Assembly: GCA_001898255.1 (NCBI GenBank)
Contig: MKTK01000038.1
Span: 203,968 to 262,832 of the forward strand
Origin: Chryseobacterium sp. 39-10
Lineage (GTDB): Bacteria > Bacteroidota > Bacteroidia > Flavobacteriales > Weeksellaceae
Length of the DNA stretch: 58,865 nucleotides
Reading direction: 5' to 3'
The notes under the pieces are model-generated. The model did no database searches. It was not told the origin of the DNA and saw only the letters and a list, made by a program, of their open reading frames with translations. Within the stretch, counting starts at the first letter, position 1. Every line of letters starts with the position of its first letter. A program made the position numbers and the translations under genes. Of this stretch, positions 51,305-58,865 are shown piece by piece.

Positions 51305-52036
51305 ATGGAAACTTTTCAGGAATTTAAAAACGCTGCAAATCCGGAAAAAAGTACTGGAGCAATTATTTCTCATGCTTTTGAGACTTATAAAGGAGTTTTT
51401 CTTTACGCGCTTTTGGCGATGGGTATTTACATGGTTGCTTCATGGCTCATTCAAACTTTTTCAGGTTTTGACTCACAAACCTTTGTGGAAGAGATTCGTG
51501 ATTCCGGTGGTGATTATTCGTCGATAAAAGTATGGGATACGCCCGGTATTAATACCTACTACGGTCTCTCCGGACTGCTTAGTGTTTTATTGTCTCCATT
51601 GTATGTGGGGGTAATTTTTGTGGCTCACAAATACAATGTAAAACAAAAGATTCAGGCCTCCGACTTGTTCATCGGCTACCGACAAAACTTCATTAATATT
51701 TTAATTTACGGAGTTATATCAAGCATCATCCTCACCATTAGTTTTGTCATGTGCTTTCTGCCAGGTGTTTTGGTAATGCCTCTTCTGCTGTTGGGTTACC
51801 CTATTTTGTTATTTGAGAATGCAAGTTTCGGTGAAGCATTAAGCAAATCATTTTCCATTGCTAAAGAGAATTATGGCGTCATGCTAGGAACTTCTCTTTT
51901 GGGTATACTGATCAGTGTTTCTGGATTCGTGCTTTGCTTTGTGGGAATTCTGCTTACGGCTCTTTTCTTTGTTGTGGTGATGTATTCTGCTTATTGCGCA
52001 TTTGCAGGAACGCCAAGACAAATTATGAGCAATTGA
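51305..52036 (+). CDS. Polytopic membrane protein, paralogue of the preceding gene
   Basis: The 243-residue protein has about six membrane helices; the N-terminal 40 residues are soluble ('ETFQEFKNAANPEKSTGAII'). Its middle and C-terminal parts follow the same order as the preceding gene: 'LYVGV', a charged loop with DLFIGYR, then hydrophobic helices. Sequence identity looks low, so the duplication is old. Function unknown. Confidence 0.75.
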   Translation: METFQEFKNAANPEKSTGAIISHAFETYKGVFLYALLAMGIYMVASWLIQTFSGFDSQTFVEEIRDSGGDYSSIKVWDTPGINTYYGLSGLLSVLLSPLYVGVIFVAHKYNVKQKIQASDLFIGYRQNFINILIYGVISSIILTISFVMCFLPGVLVMPLLLLGYPILLFENASFGEALSKSFSIAKENYGVMLGTSLLGILISVSGFVLCFVGILLTALFFVVVMYSAYCAFAGTPRQIMSN

Positions 52037-52073
52037 TTCTGACAGCTAAATAGCTGGCAAAAAATAATATTTG

Positions 52074-52081
52074 TACATTTG
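52074..52081 (+). promoter_or_regulatory. Predicted -7 box of the AI-2E family gene
   Basis: TACATTTG lies directly before a terminator hairpin at 52082; the predicted start of transcription is inside the hairpin's left arm. Confidence 0.5.
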
Positions 52082-52111
52082 AAAGCAATAGTAATCTACT
52101 ATTGCTTTTTT
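52082..52111 (+). terminator. Terminator between the membrane-protein gene and the AI-2E gene
   Basis: A 12-base perfect stem (52082-52093 with 52097-52108), three-base loop, then T's. Confidence 0.85.
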
Positions 52112-52124
52112 AATTAGGATAGAC

Positions 52125-53207
52125 ATGCAGAAACTGAAAAATCAAATTAGTGAAACCAAGATCAAACAAATTTCTTTGTTGCTGGTTATTGTATTGCTTT
52201 TGGGCTTAATTACTTATCAGCTCGCGATGTTTATTCCTGCAGCATTGGGAGCGATAACGCTTTATATTATCTGTAGAAAATACAACTTTTACCTTCAGGA
52301 GAACAAAAAATGGAAACCTTGGATTGCCGCAACCGTTCTTATTTTAGCAACGCTTCTTGTCCTTATTCTACCCATTTATTTTATTGGTGATTTACTCATT
52401 GCCAAGCTGGGCAACGCATCGGCATACATGCAGAAGTTTAATGTTTTTGTGGATAAGATTCATGCTTATGTTTATCAGCAAGTGGGTCTCGATTTGCTGA
52501 GTAAAGAGAATCTTGACAAGCTGAAAGAAAGTGTTGCAAAATTTTCCACCATAGCGCTTAGCAGTACTTTCAATACCATAACAGTCGTCACTTCAATGTA
52601 TTTCATCCTCTATTTTATGCTTGAAAAACCGCGTCTTTTTGAGCGTTTGGTCAGAAACGCAGCGCCCTTAAAAAAGGCCAACATCACCATGATTGGAGAA
52701 AAAATCCAAAAAATGGTGATTGCCAATGCCATTGGAATTCCGGTGGTAGCAGTGGGACAGGGACTGGTTGCGCTTATTGGATATTGGATTTTCGGTGCAC
52801 CCAGCGCAATATTGCTTTTTGCGTTGACTTGCGTTGCCTCCATGCTTCCAATTGTGGGGTCGGCCATTGTGTGGGTTCCTGTTTGTATTTTCATGATTGC
52901 AGAAGGAAAATTGGCGCCCGGACTAGGTTTGGCTGTTTACGCCCTGATTGCAGTGGGATTAACGGATAATGTATTAAGATTCACTATATTAAAAAAACTC
53001 GAGAATATTCATCCACTCAACACTGTTTTCGGAATTATTGTCGGGATGAGCATTTTTGGATTCATGGGTTTAATTTTCGGGCCCATCCTTATTTCTATTA
53101 CACTGCTTCTTATCCAGGTTTATCGGGATGAATTTACGGAAGACGAAAACGAGCTCATCCTTCCCGATTCTCAGGAAATTGAAACAAAAATAGATCTCAA
53201 CATTTAA
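52125..53207 (+). CDS. AI-2E family transporter
   Basis: The 360-residue protein has about eight membrane helices and the family's layout: two N-terminal helices, a periplasmic-type helical segment (about 100-150), then 'ALIGYWIFGAPSAILLFALTCVASMLPIVGSAIVW' and 'HPLNTVFGIIVGMSIFGFMGLIFGPI', which are the hallmark segments of AI-2E (YdiK/PerM-like) proteins. Substrates differ between members (autoinducer-2, sodium-proton exchange), so the name should not be taken as function. The next gene begins four bases after its stop. Confidence 0.92.
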   Translation: MQKLKNQISETKIKQISLLLVIVLLLGLITYQLAMFIPAALGAITLYIICRKYNFYLQENKKWKPWIAATVLILATLLVLILPIYFIGDLLIAKLGNASAYMQKFNVFVDKIHAYVYQQVGLDLLSKENLDKLKESVAKFSTIALSSTFNTITVVTSMYFILYFMLEKPRLFERLVRNAAPLKKANITMIGEKIQKMVIANAIGIPVVAVGQGLVALIGYWIFGAPSAILLFALTCVASMLPIVGSAIVWVPVCIFMIAEGKLAPGLGLAVYALIAVGLTDNVLRFTILKKLENIHPLNTVFGIIVGMSIFGFMGLIFGPILISITLLLIQVYRDEFTEDENELILPDSQEIETKIDLNI

Positions 53208-53211
53208 ACCA

Positions 53212-53451
53212 TTGGAACAACTCAACCCTCAAATACTGCAGGAAATCTGCGAGGTGAAAATGCCATTCGGAAAATACCAGGGAACAGTTCTTGCGGATTT
53301 GCCGGTACATTATCTGGAATGGTTTCAACGTCAGGGCATGCCTAAAGGTAAGCTGGGCATGCAGCTGTCTACTGTTTACGAAATAAAAATCAACGGATTG
53401 GGTGAACTATTGCAACCGATTCGCAATTCCATCCGACAGCAGAAAAAGTAA
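53212..53451 (+). CDS. DUF3820 family protein
   Basis: The 79-residue soluble protein has the DUF3820 signature 'MPFGKYQGTVLADLPVHYLEWFQRQG'. The open frame starts at a TTG (53212) four bases after the upstream stop; an internal Met (residue 17) begins exactly at the signature, so a shorter form is possible. Function unknown. It is probably co-transcribed with the AI-2E gene. Confidence 0.8.
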   Translation: MEQLNPQILQEICEVKMPFGKYQGTVLADLPVHYLEWFQRQGMPKGKLGMQLSTVYEIKINGLGELLQPIRNSIRQQKK

Positions 53452-53557
53452 TCTTTGAAGGACCAGAACAATGCACCATTATTTCTGTGGTTTCCGCACT
53501 GATATCGAACTTCATCTAAAATGATTTTCTTAAATTAGCCCCATTAAAATTTTATCA

Positions 53558-55696
53558 ATGAAAAGAATCTTTTTACTCCTCACCTTTATGTTGAGCTTCC
53601 TACAATTGAGAGCCGACGAAGGAATGTGGCTTCTTACCATGATCAAACGACTAAACGGTGTTGATTATAAAAAAGAAGGACTTAAACTTACCCCCGAAGA
53701 AATCTACTCGGTTAACAACTCCAGCTTGAAAGATGCCATTGTGCAGTTCGGAGGCGGCTGCACCGGGGAAATTGTTTCAAAAGAAGGGTTGCTATTTACC
53801 AATCACCACTGCGGTTATGGGCAGATTGCAGCACTCTCTACCCCAGAAAAAGATCACCTGACCAATGGTTTCTGGGCGATGAAAAAAAGTGAAGAAATTC
53901 CTGCAAAAGGACTTTCTGTAAGATTTATGATAAGAATGGATGATGTTTCTCAAAGAATCAACGCCAAACTGAACAATAATATGTCTGCAGAAGAGCGTAA
54001 AAACATCATTGATGCAGAGTACAAAGCCATTCAAACCGAAAATTCAGAAAACGGGAAATATACGGTAGTAGTAAAAGATTTCTACAATGGAAATGAATTC
54101 TATTATTTTGTTTATCAGGATTTTAAAGACGTTAGATTGGTTGGGACACCGCCCAATGCGCTTGGGAAATTCGGTGGAGATACTGACAACTGGGAATGGC
54201 CTCGACATACGGTAGATTTTTCGGTATTCAGAGTTTATGCTGATGCTAATGGAAATCCTGCAGAGTACTCAACAAACAACGTTCCGATGAAACCAAAACA
54301 CGCGTTGCCTATTTCTCTAAAAGGTTATCAGCCAGGAGATTTCGCCATGATTTTGGGTTATCCCGGAAGAACCAACAGATTCCTCACCTCTTACGGAATT
54401 GAGCAAATGGTGAAGAAAGATTATCCGGCATGGGTGGAAGCTTCTAAACTGGCGATGGATGTAATGAAAAAATACATGGACAAAGACCAGGCAACTAAAC
54501 TTCACTATGCATCGCAATATGCTTCTGTAGCCAATTACTGGAAAAACAGACAAGGAACCATTGATGCTGTAGAAAAAAACCAAACCATTGCCGGCAAAAG
54601 AGCTTTGGAAGAAAAATATAAAATCTGGGCGGTGATGCCTGGAAATGAAGAAACATACGGATCGGTACTTGATGACATTCGTGCCAATTACCAACAAATG
54701 TCCGATCGTAATGTGGAAAGGAATTACTCCCAACAGTTACAGAGAAACGCCAAATACATCATGGTGGCTTATCAATTAGGTTCACTTTTCAAAACATACG
54801 CCGATCAGGATGATGCCGGAAAAACCGCAATGAAAACAAAAGTTACAGATGCGATTGATAAAGTGTATGACACCTTTAATCCAAGTCTTGAAGGCGAAAT
54901 GCTGAACTCAATGGTAGAACTCTATCAGCATAAAGTGAATAAAGAAGTAGCATCAGCAACATTGCTGAAAGCGGACAGCAAAACACTTTCTACACTTGCA
55001 TTTGAATCAATCTTTGCAAACAAAGAATCTGCATTAAACTTTGTGAACAACCCAGATCGCCTAAAAATTGATGCTGATCCTCTGCGAAAATTGGCCAACG
55101 GCTTCGTGGAAGACCAAAAATTGTTAGGGGAAAAATTCTCCAAAATTGATGATGCGTTTGCCAAAAACAGCAGAATATTCTTGGATGGTTTAAGAAAATC
55201 TCAGCCAGATAAAGCATTTTATCCGGACGCCAACTCAACCATGAGGTTAACCGGTGGAACCATCGATACGCTACCTGAAAGAACAGACCGCAACTATCAT
55301 GGAATTGCCGAAAAAGATAACTATTATACCGATACCAAAGGTATGGTGGCCAAATACAAAAAAGGAGACGAAGAATTTGATCTGCCAAAACGCTTTCTAG
55401 ATTTGGTAGCGAAAAAAGATTTTGGCCCTTATAAAGATAAAAAAGGATATATGCCTGTGAACTTCCTTTCCAATAATGATATTACCGGAGGTAACTCGGG
55501 ATCGCCCGTTCTGGATGCCAACGGAAGCTTGATTGGCTTAGCATTCGATGGTAACAGTGAAGCGCTAAGCGGCGACATCATCTTCGACCAGAAATGGCAG
55601 AAAACCATTAATGTGGATGTAAGAATGGTGTTGTGGACGATTGAAAAATACGGAAAAGCAGGACACCTCATCAGTGAAATGACATTGGTGAAATAA
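53558..55696 (+). CDS. S46 dipeptidyl-peptidase, DPP7 type
   Basis: The 712-residue protein has a signal peptide (cleavage near LQLRA). The serine-protease triad is visible: His84 in TNHHCGYG, Asp in GDTDNWEWPRH and Ser647 in TGGNSGSPVLD. The residue that sets specificity lies 18 after the catalytic Ser; here it is Gly665 (AFDGN), as in DPP7 enzymes that accept hydrophobic P1, whereas DPP11 enzymes for acidic P1 have Arg. Expected to cut dipeptides from peptides in the periplasm, feeding amino-acid uptake. Confidence 0.94.
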   Translation: MKRIFLLLTFMLSFLQLRADEGMWLLTMIKRLNGVDYKKEGLKLTPEEIYSVNNSSLKDAIVQFGGGCTGEIVSKEGLLFTNHHCGYGQIAALSTPEKDHLTNGFWAMKKSEEIPAKGLSVRFMIRMDDVSQRINAKLNNNMSAEERKNIIDAEYKAIQTENSENGKYTVVVKDFYNGNEFYYFVYQDFKDVRLVGTPPNALGKFGGDTDNWEWPRHTVDFSVFRVYADANGNPAEYSTNNVPMKPKHALPISLKGYQPGDFAMILGYPGRTNRFLTSYGIEQMVKKDYPAWVEASKLAMDVMKKYMDKDQATKLHYASQYASVANYWKNRQGTIDAVEKNQTIAGKRALEEKYKIWAVMPGNEETYGSVLDDIRANYQQMSDRNVERNYSQQLQRNAKYIMVAYQLGSLFKTYADQDDAGKTAMKTKVTDAIDKVYDTFNPSLEGEMLNSMVELYQHKVNKEVASATLLKADSKTLSTLAFESIFANKESALNFVNNPDRLKIDADPLRKLANGFVEDQKLLGEKFSKIDDAFAKNSRIFLDGLRKSQPDKAFYPDANSTMRLTGGTIDTLPERTDRNYHGIAEKDNYYTDTKGMVAKYKKGDEEFDLPKRFLDLVAKKDFGPYKDKKGYMPVNFLSNNDITGGNSGSPVLDANGSLIGLAFDGNSEALSGDIIFDQKWQKTINVDVRMVLWTIEKYGKAGHLISEMTLVK

Positions 55697-55716
55697 TTCA
55701 ACACGCGAAAATACAG

Positions 55717-55746
55717 AAAGACCGCTGAACAATTTCAGCGGTCTTT
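55717..55746. terminator. Bidirectional terminator between the DPP7 gene and msrA
   Basis: A 13-base perfect stem (55717-55729 with 55734-55746), loop CAAT, with A- and T-runs on either side of it. Confidence 0.92.
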
Positions 55747-55747
55747 T

Positions 55748-56392
55748 TTATTCACCTTTCAGCATGCCCAATTTGCCGAAATGCTCTTTAAACTTAGCAA
55801 TCTTGGGACCCACTACCGCGCTGCAATATGGCTGGTTGGGATTAGCTTCATAGTAACCTTGATGATATTGCTCTGCAGGCCAAAACTTTTCAAATTTCGC
55901 CAACTGCGTCACATACTTCCCATGCCATTTCCCCGAAGCTTCAGAAACTTTAATGGCATTCTCGGCTTTATGTTTTTCAGCTTCATCGTTATAGAAAATA
56001 ACGGAACGATACTGTGTGCCGATATCATTTCCCTGCCGATTGAGTTGGGTAGGGTCGTGAAGAAAAAAGAAGACCTCCATCAGTTGCTCATACGAAATAA
56101 TTTGCGGATCGTAAGCAATTTGCACCACTTCTGCATGTCCCGTTTTGCCGGTACACACTTCTTCATACGTTGGGTTGGCTTGATGACCACCGCTGTATCC
56201 GGATACTACCGACTCCACACCTTTTAAGTACTGAAAAGCACCTTCCACACACCAAAAGCAACCGCCACCAAAGGTGATGTATTGTAAATGTTTTTGATTC
56301 ATTGTCTGTTTTTTTGTTAATGATTGAGGAGATTCCTGCCCGTTACAGGCCAGAAGAATAAAACAGTTCAAAAATAATAAAATCCTTTTCAT
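55748..56392 (-). CDS. msrA: Peptide-methionine (S)-S-oxide reductase MsrA, predicted lipoprotein
   Basis: Reduces methionine-S-sulfoxide. The catalytic motif is FGGGCFWCVEGAFQ; 'GYSGGHQANPTYEEVCTGKTGHAEVV', 'QGNDIGTQYRSVIFY' and 'PYCSAVVGPKI' are typical. The N terminus has a lipobox ILLAC, so the main form should be membrane-anchored outside the cytoplasm, where it can repair envelope proteins. An internal Met (residue 31), just before the MsrA domain, could give a cytosolic form. The 214-residue length includes this extension. Confidence 0.95.
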   Translation of the reverse strand: MKRILLFLNCFILLACNGQESPQSLTKKQTMNQKHLQYITFGGGCFWCVEGAFQYLKGVESVVSGYSGGHQANPTYEEVCTGKTGHAEVVQIAYDPQIISYEQLMEVFFFLHDPTQLNRQGNDIGTQYRSVIFYNDEAEKHKAENAIKVSEASGKWHGKYVTQLAKFEKFWPAEQYHQGYYEANPNQPYCSAVVGPKIAKFKEHFGKLGMLKGE

Positions 56393-56462
56393 GATAGAAT
56401 AACGAATTTATTGAATGAAAATTTTCTCCAGCGTACATCGCACATGAAGAATAATTATATTG

Positions 56463-56489
56463 GAATAAAAAACGGGCCAAAAGCCCGTT
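56463..56489 (-). terminator. Terminator after the ROK gene
   Basis: AACGGGC (56471-56477) pairs with GCCCGTT (56483-56489); the minus-strand read ends in T's. Confidence 0.85.
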
Positions 56490-56522
56490 CTTCATTTTCA
56501 TTTTCAAATCTTTTTAAGAAAA

Positions 56523-57491
56523 TTACTTTTCCCAAACCAAAGCACTTGCACCTAAAATTGCAGCATCGGCTTCATCCAATTCACTGAAAACAAGTTTCAC
56601 TTTGTTTCTGAATATAGGCAAAAGATTTCTCTCCATATGGAGTTTTGTAGGTTTCAAAATAAAGTCTCCGGCTTTGATGACGCCTCCGAACAAAAGGATG
56701 GCTTCTGGTGAAGAAAACATCACAAAATTCGCAAGAGCTTCCCCAAGTTTCTGACCTGTGTAACGGAATACTTCAATCGCGGTGGGATCGCCTTTTTTAG
56801 CACATTCGAACACAACTTTAGAGTCAATATCTTCTTCAGGAAATTCATTCAGCATAGATTCCGGGAATTCGGCTCTCATTTTTTTTGCTGTTACTGCGAT
56901 TCCGGTTGCTGATGCGTAAGCTTCCAACGAACCTTCAGAACCAGTGCTCCAGTGTTTTCTTCCTCCGGGTTTCACGATGGTGTGTCCTAATTCACCAGCA
57001 AAACCATCGTTTCCGTAAATTAATTTTCCACCGGAAACAATTCCGCTTCCTACACCTGTTCCTAATGTAATCATGATGAAATCCTTCATTCCACGTGCAG
57101 CACCGAACAACAGTTCACCCAAAGCTGCCGCATTAGCATCATTGGTCATTTTACAGGGAACGCCGAATTTTTTGGTCATCATATCGGCGAACGGAATGAT
57201 GCCTTTCCATCTTAAATTGGGGGCGTGCTCAATGGTTCCTCTAAAGTAATTTGCATTGGGTGCTCCAACGCCAATTCCGTCAAACTGTCGGTGACTACAA
57301 TGTTGCTTAAGAAGCGGTGCAACGGTTTTGTAGAGGTCTTCGATGTATTCCTCCACTTCTCCGTACTGGTCAGTTCTAATACTTCCCTTTTCCAGAATTT
57401 CACCACGGTGATTCACCAATCCAAACTTGGTATTGGTTCCACCGATATCGATACCTAATGCAACCTGCTTCGACAAATCTATTAATGCCAT
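56523..57491 (-). CDS. ROK family sugar kinase lacking the zinc-cysteine motif
   Basis: The 322-residue protein has the ROK ATP motif GIDIGGTNTKFG (13-24), catalytic Asp118 in TNDANAAALGE, GTGVGSG, and His170 in GELGHTIV. ROK proteins usually continue with CxCGxxGC, which binds structural zinc; here residues 178-190 read RKHWSTGSEGSLE, so all three Cys are replaced. The final 'ELDEADAAILGASAL' is normal. Glucokinase-like activity is likely from the family. It is monocistronic and ends at a terminator. Confidence 0.92.
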   Translation of the reverse strand: MALIDLSKQVALGIDIGGTNTKFGLVNHRGEILEKGSIRTDQYGEVEEYIEDLYKTVAPLLKQHCSHRQFDGIGVGAPNANYFRGTIEHAPNLRWKGIIPFADMMTKKFGVPCKMTNDANAAALGELLFGAARGMKDFIMITLGTGVGSGIVSGGKLIYGNDGFAGELGHTIVKPGGRKHWSTGSEGSLEAYASATGIAVTAKKMRAEFPESMLNEFPEEDIDSKVVFECAKKGDPTAIEVFRYTGQKLGEALANFVMFSSPEAILLFGGVIKAGDFILKPTKLHMERNLLPIFRNKVKLVFSELDEADAAILGASALVWEK

Positions 57492-57540
57492 TTTTTATTA
57501 ATTTAGTCATTAAAATTACAAAATTTAATGGTATTTGAAC

Positions 57541-57574
57541 AAAAAACTCCCCGATTTACGGGAAGTTTTTTACG
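57541..57574 (-). terminator. Terminator after the T9SS-protein locus
   Basis: AAAACTTCCCG pairs with CGGGGAGTTTT (one G-T pair) on the minus strand with loop TAAAT; T-run follows. Confidence 0.8.
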
Positions 57575-57751
57575 TTACATGATTTGTATCAGTTGTCGCC
57601 GCACCTGATGGTCCAACTGTTCTACGGCCAAGAGATAAAGCCCAGGTGTTAGTCCATTCAGATTCACGTCCAGTAATTTTTTAAAAGTTTTTACTGCAAA
57701 CCCTTTGGTATTATAAAGCGTAACACTCAGCACTTTTTTCTTTTCCATCAT
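57575..57751 (-). CDS. Short orphan T9SS sorting-domain-like ORF (58 residues)
   Basis: An open frame of 58 residues starts five bases after the stop of the secreted-protein gene. It reads like the second half of a type A sorting domain: 'VTLYNTKGFAVKTFKK', then 'LNGLTPGLYLLAVEQ', and a short basic tail. The usual N-terminal strand with the YPNP motif and any signal peptide are missing. It may be a remnant of a tandem or longer sorting domain, or a coupled small ORF. It is too short to be certain it is translated. Confidence 0.45.
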   Translation of the reverse strand: MMEKKKVLSVTLYNTKGFAVKTFKKLLDVNLNGLTPGLYLLAVEQLDHQVRRQLIQIM

Positions 57752-57756
57752 TTGTG

Positions 57757-58865
57757 TTATTGCAAGATCAGTTTTTTGCTTTCCTGATAAGAACCTACCT
57801 GCAGACGCACCATGTATACACCAGACTGCAATCTGGACAGGTCTAACTCTTTTTTGAAAAATCCCTGAGTTTTGGAAATTTCTGTTTGGTGAACTAATTT
57901 TCCGGATGCATCAAAAATGGTAATAATTCCTGCTGCATTTGCATCCTGTTTCACATCATACAGTAAAGTTACTTGCTTGTTCGGAGCGGGGTTAGGATAC
58001 ATACCGAAAGACACCTTGCCATTGGTTTCTGAAGTTGCCATTAAGCTGCTTACATCTTTATATTTGAAGTACATATTTCCAGTAGTGGCTCCTCCATTCT
58101 GCGTAAAATACATTCTGTAGTATTTTGCACCTTCTTTAATGTAGTACACCACATCCGGAGTAAGTCCTGATACTCCCTTCCAAGAATGTCCAATGGTGGT
58201 AATCACCTTTTTGTAATCCGTACTTGCGGGAGAATTGACTGCACTTGTGGCCTGGGTTTCGCTTGTTTTAGCAACACTGATCCTTGGGCTTTGAATAACG
58301 CCCGATAATCTGTACATCATTTGCCCCATGTAGAAAGTCCAATAGCGAGTCATCATGAAATCCCAATTGGCAGTTGGGGGCTCCAAATTATCTACCTCCG
58401 TGTCATTGATGAGGGAATAGTAGTTAAAATAAGCATCCTTTGTTCCATTAGCGATGGTTTTGGTAGTTGTGGCGCCCCACGAACTTCCGTTCCATTTAGC
58501 ATATTTGAAGGTGTAACCACCATAGTAATCGGTGATCATGAATTTAATATACGAATCATCTGGATACTTCAACACATAAATTGATTTACCGTCGACGTGA
58601 TGTGTCCCCATATTATAACATCCCCATCCCGTAGAAAGAACGCTGCAGGTTAACGTGCCTTGTTCAAATGCGCCCACTTCAATATTTTGTGTGCCGTCCG
58701 GATTGTAGAGAGGTTCTCCCCAAGAGGCAAGATTGGCAAGATCAATAAGATCCCACTGTGCGGGATTATTGGATGCCTGATATGTTTCAATCGCTTGCGC
58801 ATCGTTAATACGAGTACCGAAGGACATGGTGCCATTGCGATAGAAAGCAACATCCCATGTATTGG
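57757..58865 (-). CDS. Secreted protein with T9SS type A sorting domain (5' end cut off)
   Basis: The frame is open from the right window edge with no stop; the Met at 58827 is internal to a longer protein ('NTWDVAFYRNGTMSFG' precedes and includes it). About 369 residues are visible. The body has repeated 'WD' strands (NTWDVAFYR, ANWDFMMTRYWTFYMG) and Tyr/Trp-rich sheets reminiscent of HmuY-like haem-binding proteins; that family label is tentative. The last 80 residues are a type A sorting domain: MYPNPAPNKQ, 'ITIFDASGKLVHQTEI', 'LDLSRLQSGVYMVRLQVG' and 'KLILQ'. It should be moved through the outer membrane by T9SS and anchored or released. Confidence 0.85.
   Translation of the reverse strand, partial: NTWDVAFYRNGTMSFGTRINDAQAIETYQASNNPAQWDLIDLANLASWGEPLYNPDGTQNIEVGAFEQGTLTCSVLSTGWGCYNMGTHHVDGKSIYVLKYPDDSYIKFMITDYYGGYTFKYAKWNGSSWGATTTKTIANGTKDAYFNYYSLINDTEVDNLEPPTANWDFMMTRYWTFYMGQMMYRLSGVIQSPRISVAKTSETQATSAVNSPASTDYKKVITTIGHSWKGVSGLTPDVVYYIKEGAKYYRMYFTQNGGATTGNMYFKYKDVSSLMATSETNGKVSFGMYPNPAPNKQVTLLYDVKQDANAAGIITIFDASGKLVHQTEISKTQGFFKKELDLSRLQSGVYMVRLQVGSYQESKKLILQ

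Overview
The window is chromosomal DNA of an AT-rich Bacteroidota, most likely a flavobacterium of the Chryseobacterium/Kaistella (Weeksellaceae) kind. The basis is promoter boxes of the form TAnnTTTG, Oar-type and carboxypeptidase-regulatory-domain TonB-dependent receptors, a type IX secretion sorting domain, an S46 dipeptidyl-peptidase, the flavobacterial exosortase XrtF pair, several lipoproteins of Bacteroidota-only families, and an HMG-CoA synthase pointing to mevalonate-type isoprenoid synthesis. The genus is inference. I saw no tRNA, rRNA, insertion sequence, prophage or CRISPR array, and no gene-free stretch reaches 300 bases.

Layout. 1-7300: 5' part of mfd (cut by the left edge), three small exported proteins, a GH3-family acyl-adenylating enzyme, and SMR and MFS exporters. 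7.4-13 kb: dnaB, rnhA, a nitroreductase, nadB and nadC. 13-19.3 kb: a large Oar-like TonB receptor, a four-helix membrane protein, asd and a cation efflux protein. 19.3-23.3 kb: the XrtF exosortase pair, divergent from a compact amgK - rapZ C-terminal-domain - murU - LOG operon that looks like peptidoglycan amino-sugar recycling. 24-29.7 kb: a TonB receptor with a DUF5689 lipoprotein, divergent from a secreted endonuclease/phosphatase. 29.7-34.3 kb: a DUF6146 lipoprotein, superoxide dismutase, Rho with a long Asn/Gln-rich insertion, a DUF4293 protein and pheA. 34.4-38.3 kb: glycosyltransferase and acyltransferase, divergent from a PAP2 phosphatase - EptA-type phosphoethanolamine transferase pair that probably remodels lipid A. 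38.3-41.7 kb: a five-gene operon (DUF2249, hemerythrin, DUF1858/DUF2249, haem-copper-oxidase-like membrane protein, DUF59) that looks like a nitrosative-stress or Fe-S repair module. 41.9-45.6 kb: an EF-G paralogue lacking the catalytic His, a HAD phosphatase and a YIP1-like protein. 45.7-50.4 kb: HMG-CoA synthase, menD, pabC and pabB. 50.5-58.9 kb: two paralogous membrane proteins, an AI-2E-family transporter, a DUF3820 protein, a DPP7-type peptidase, a lipoprotein MsrA, a ROK kinase lacking the usual zinc cysteines, and a T9SS-secreted protein cut by the right edge and followed by an orphan sorting-domain fragment.

Most of the content is core metabolism and envelope biology. The points most worth following are the RapZ domain inside the amino-sugar recycling operon, the DUF2249/hemerythrin operon, the DUF5689/TonB/nuclease cluster, XrtF without a visible substrate, the EF-G2-like factor, the Rho insertion, and a recurring TAnnTTTG-N4-ATG arrangement that predicts leaderless mRNAs for at least seven genes. 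All functional calls come from reading motifs by eye; no database search was run.
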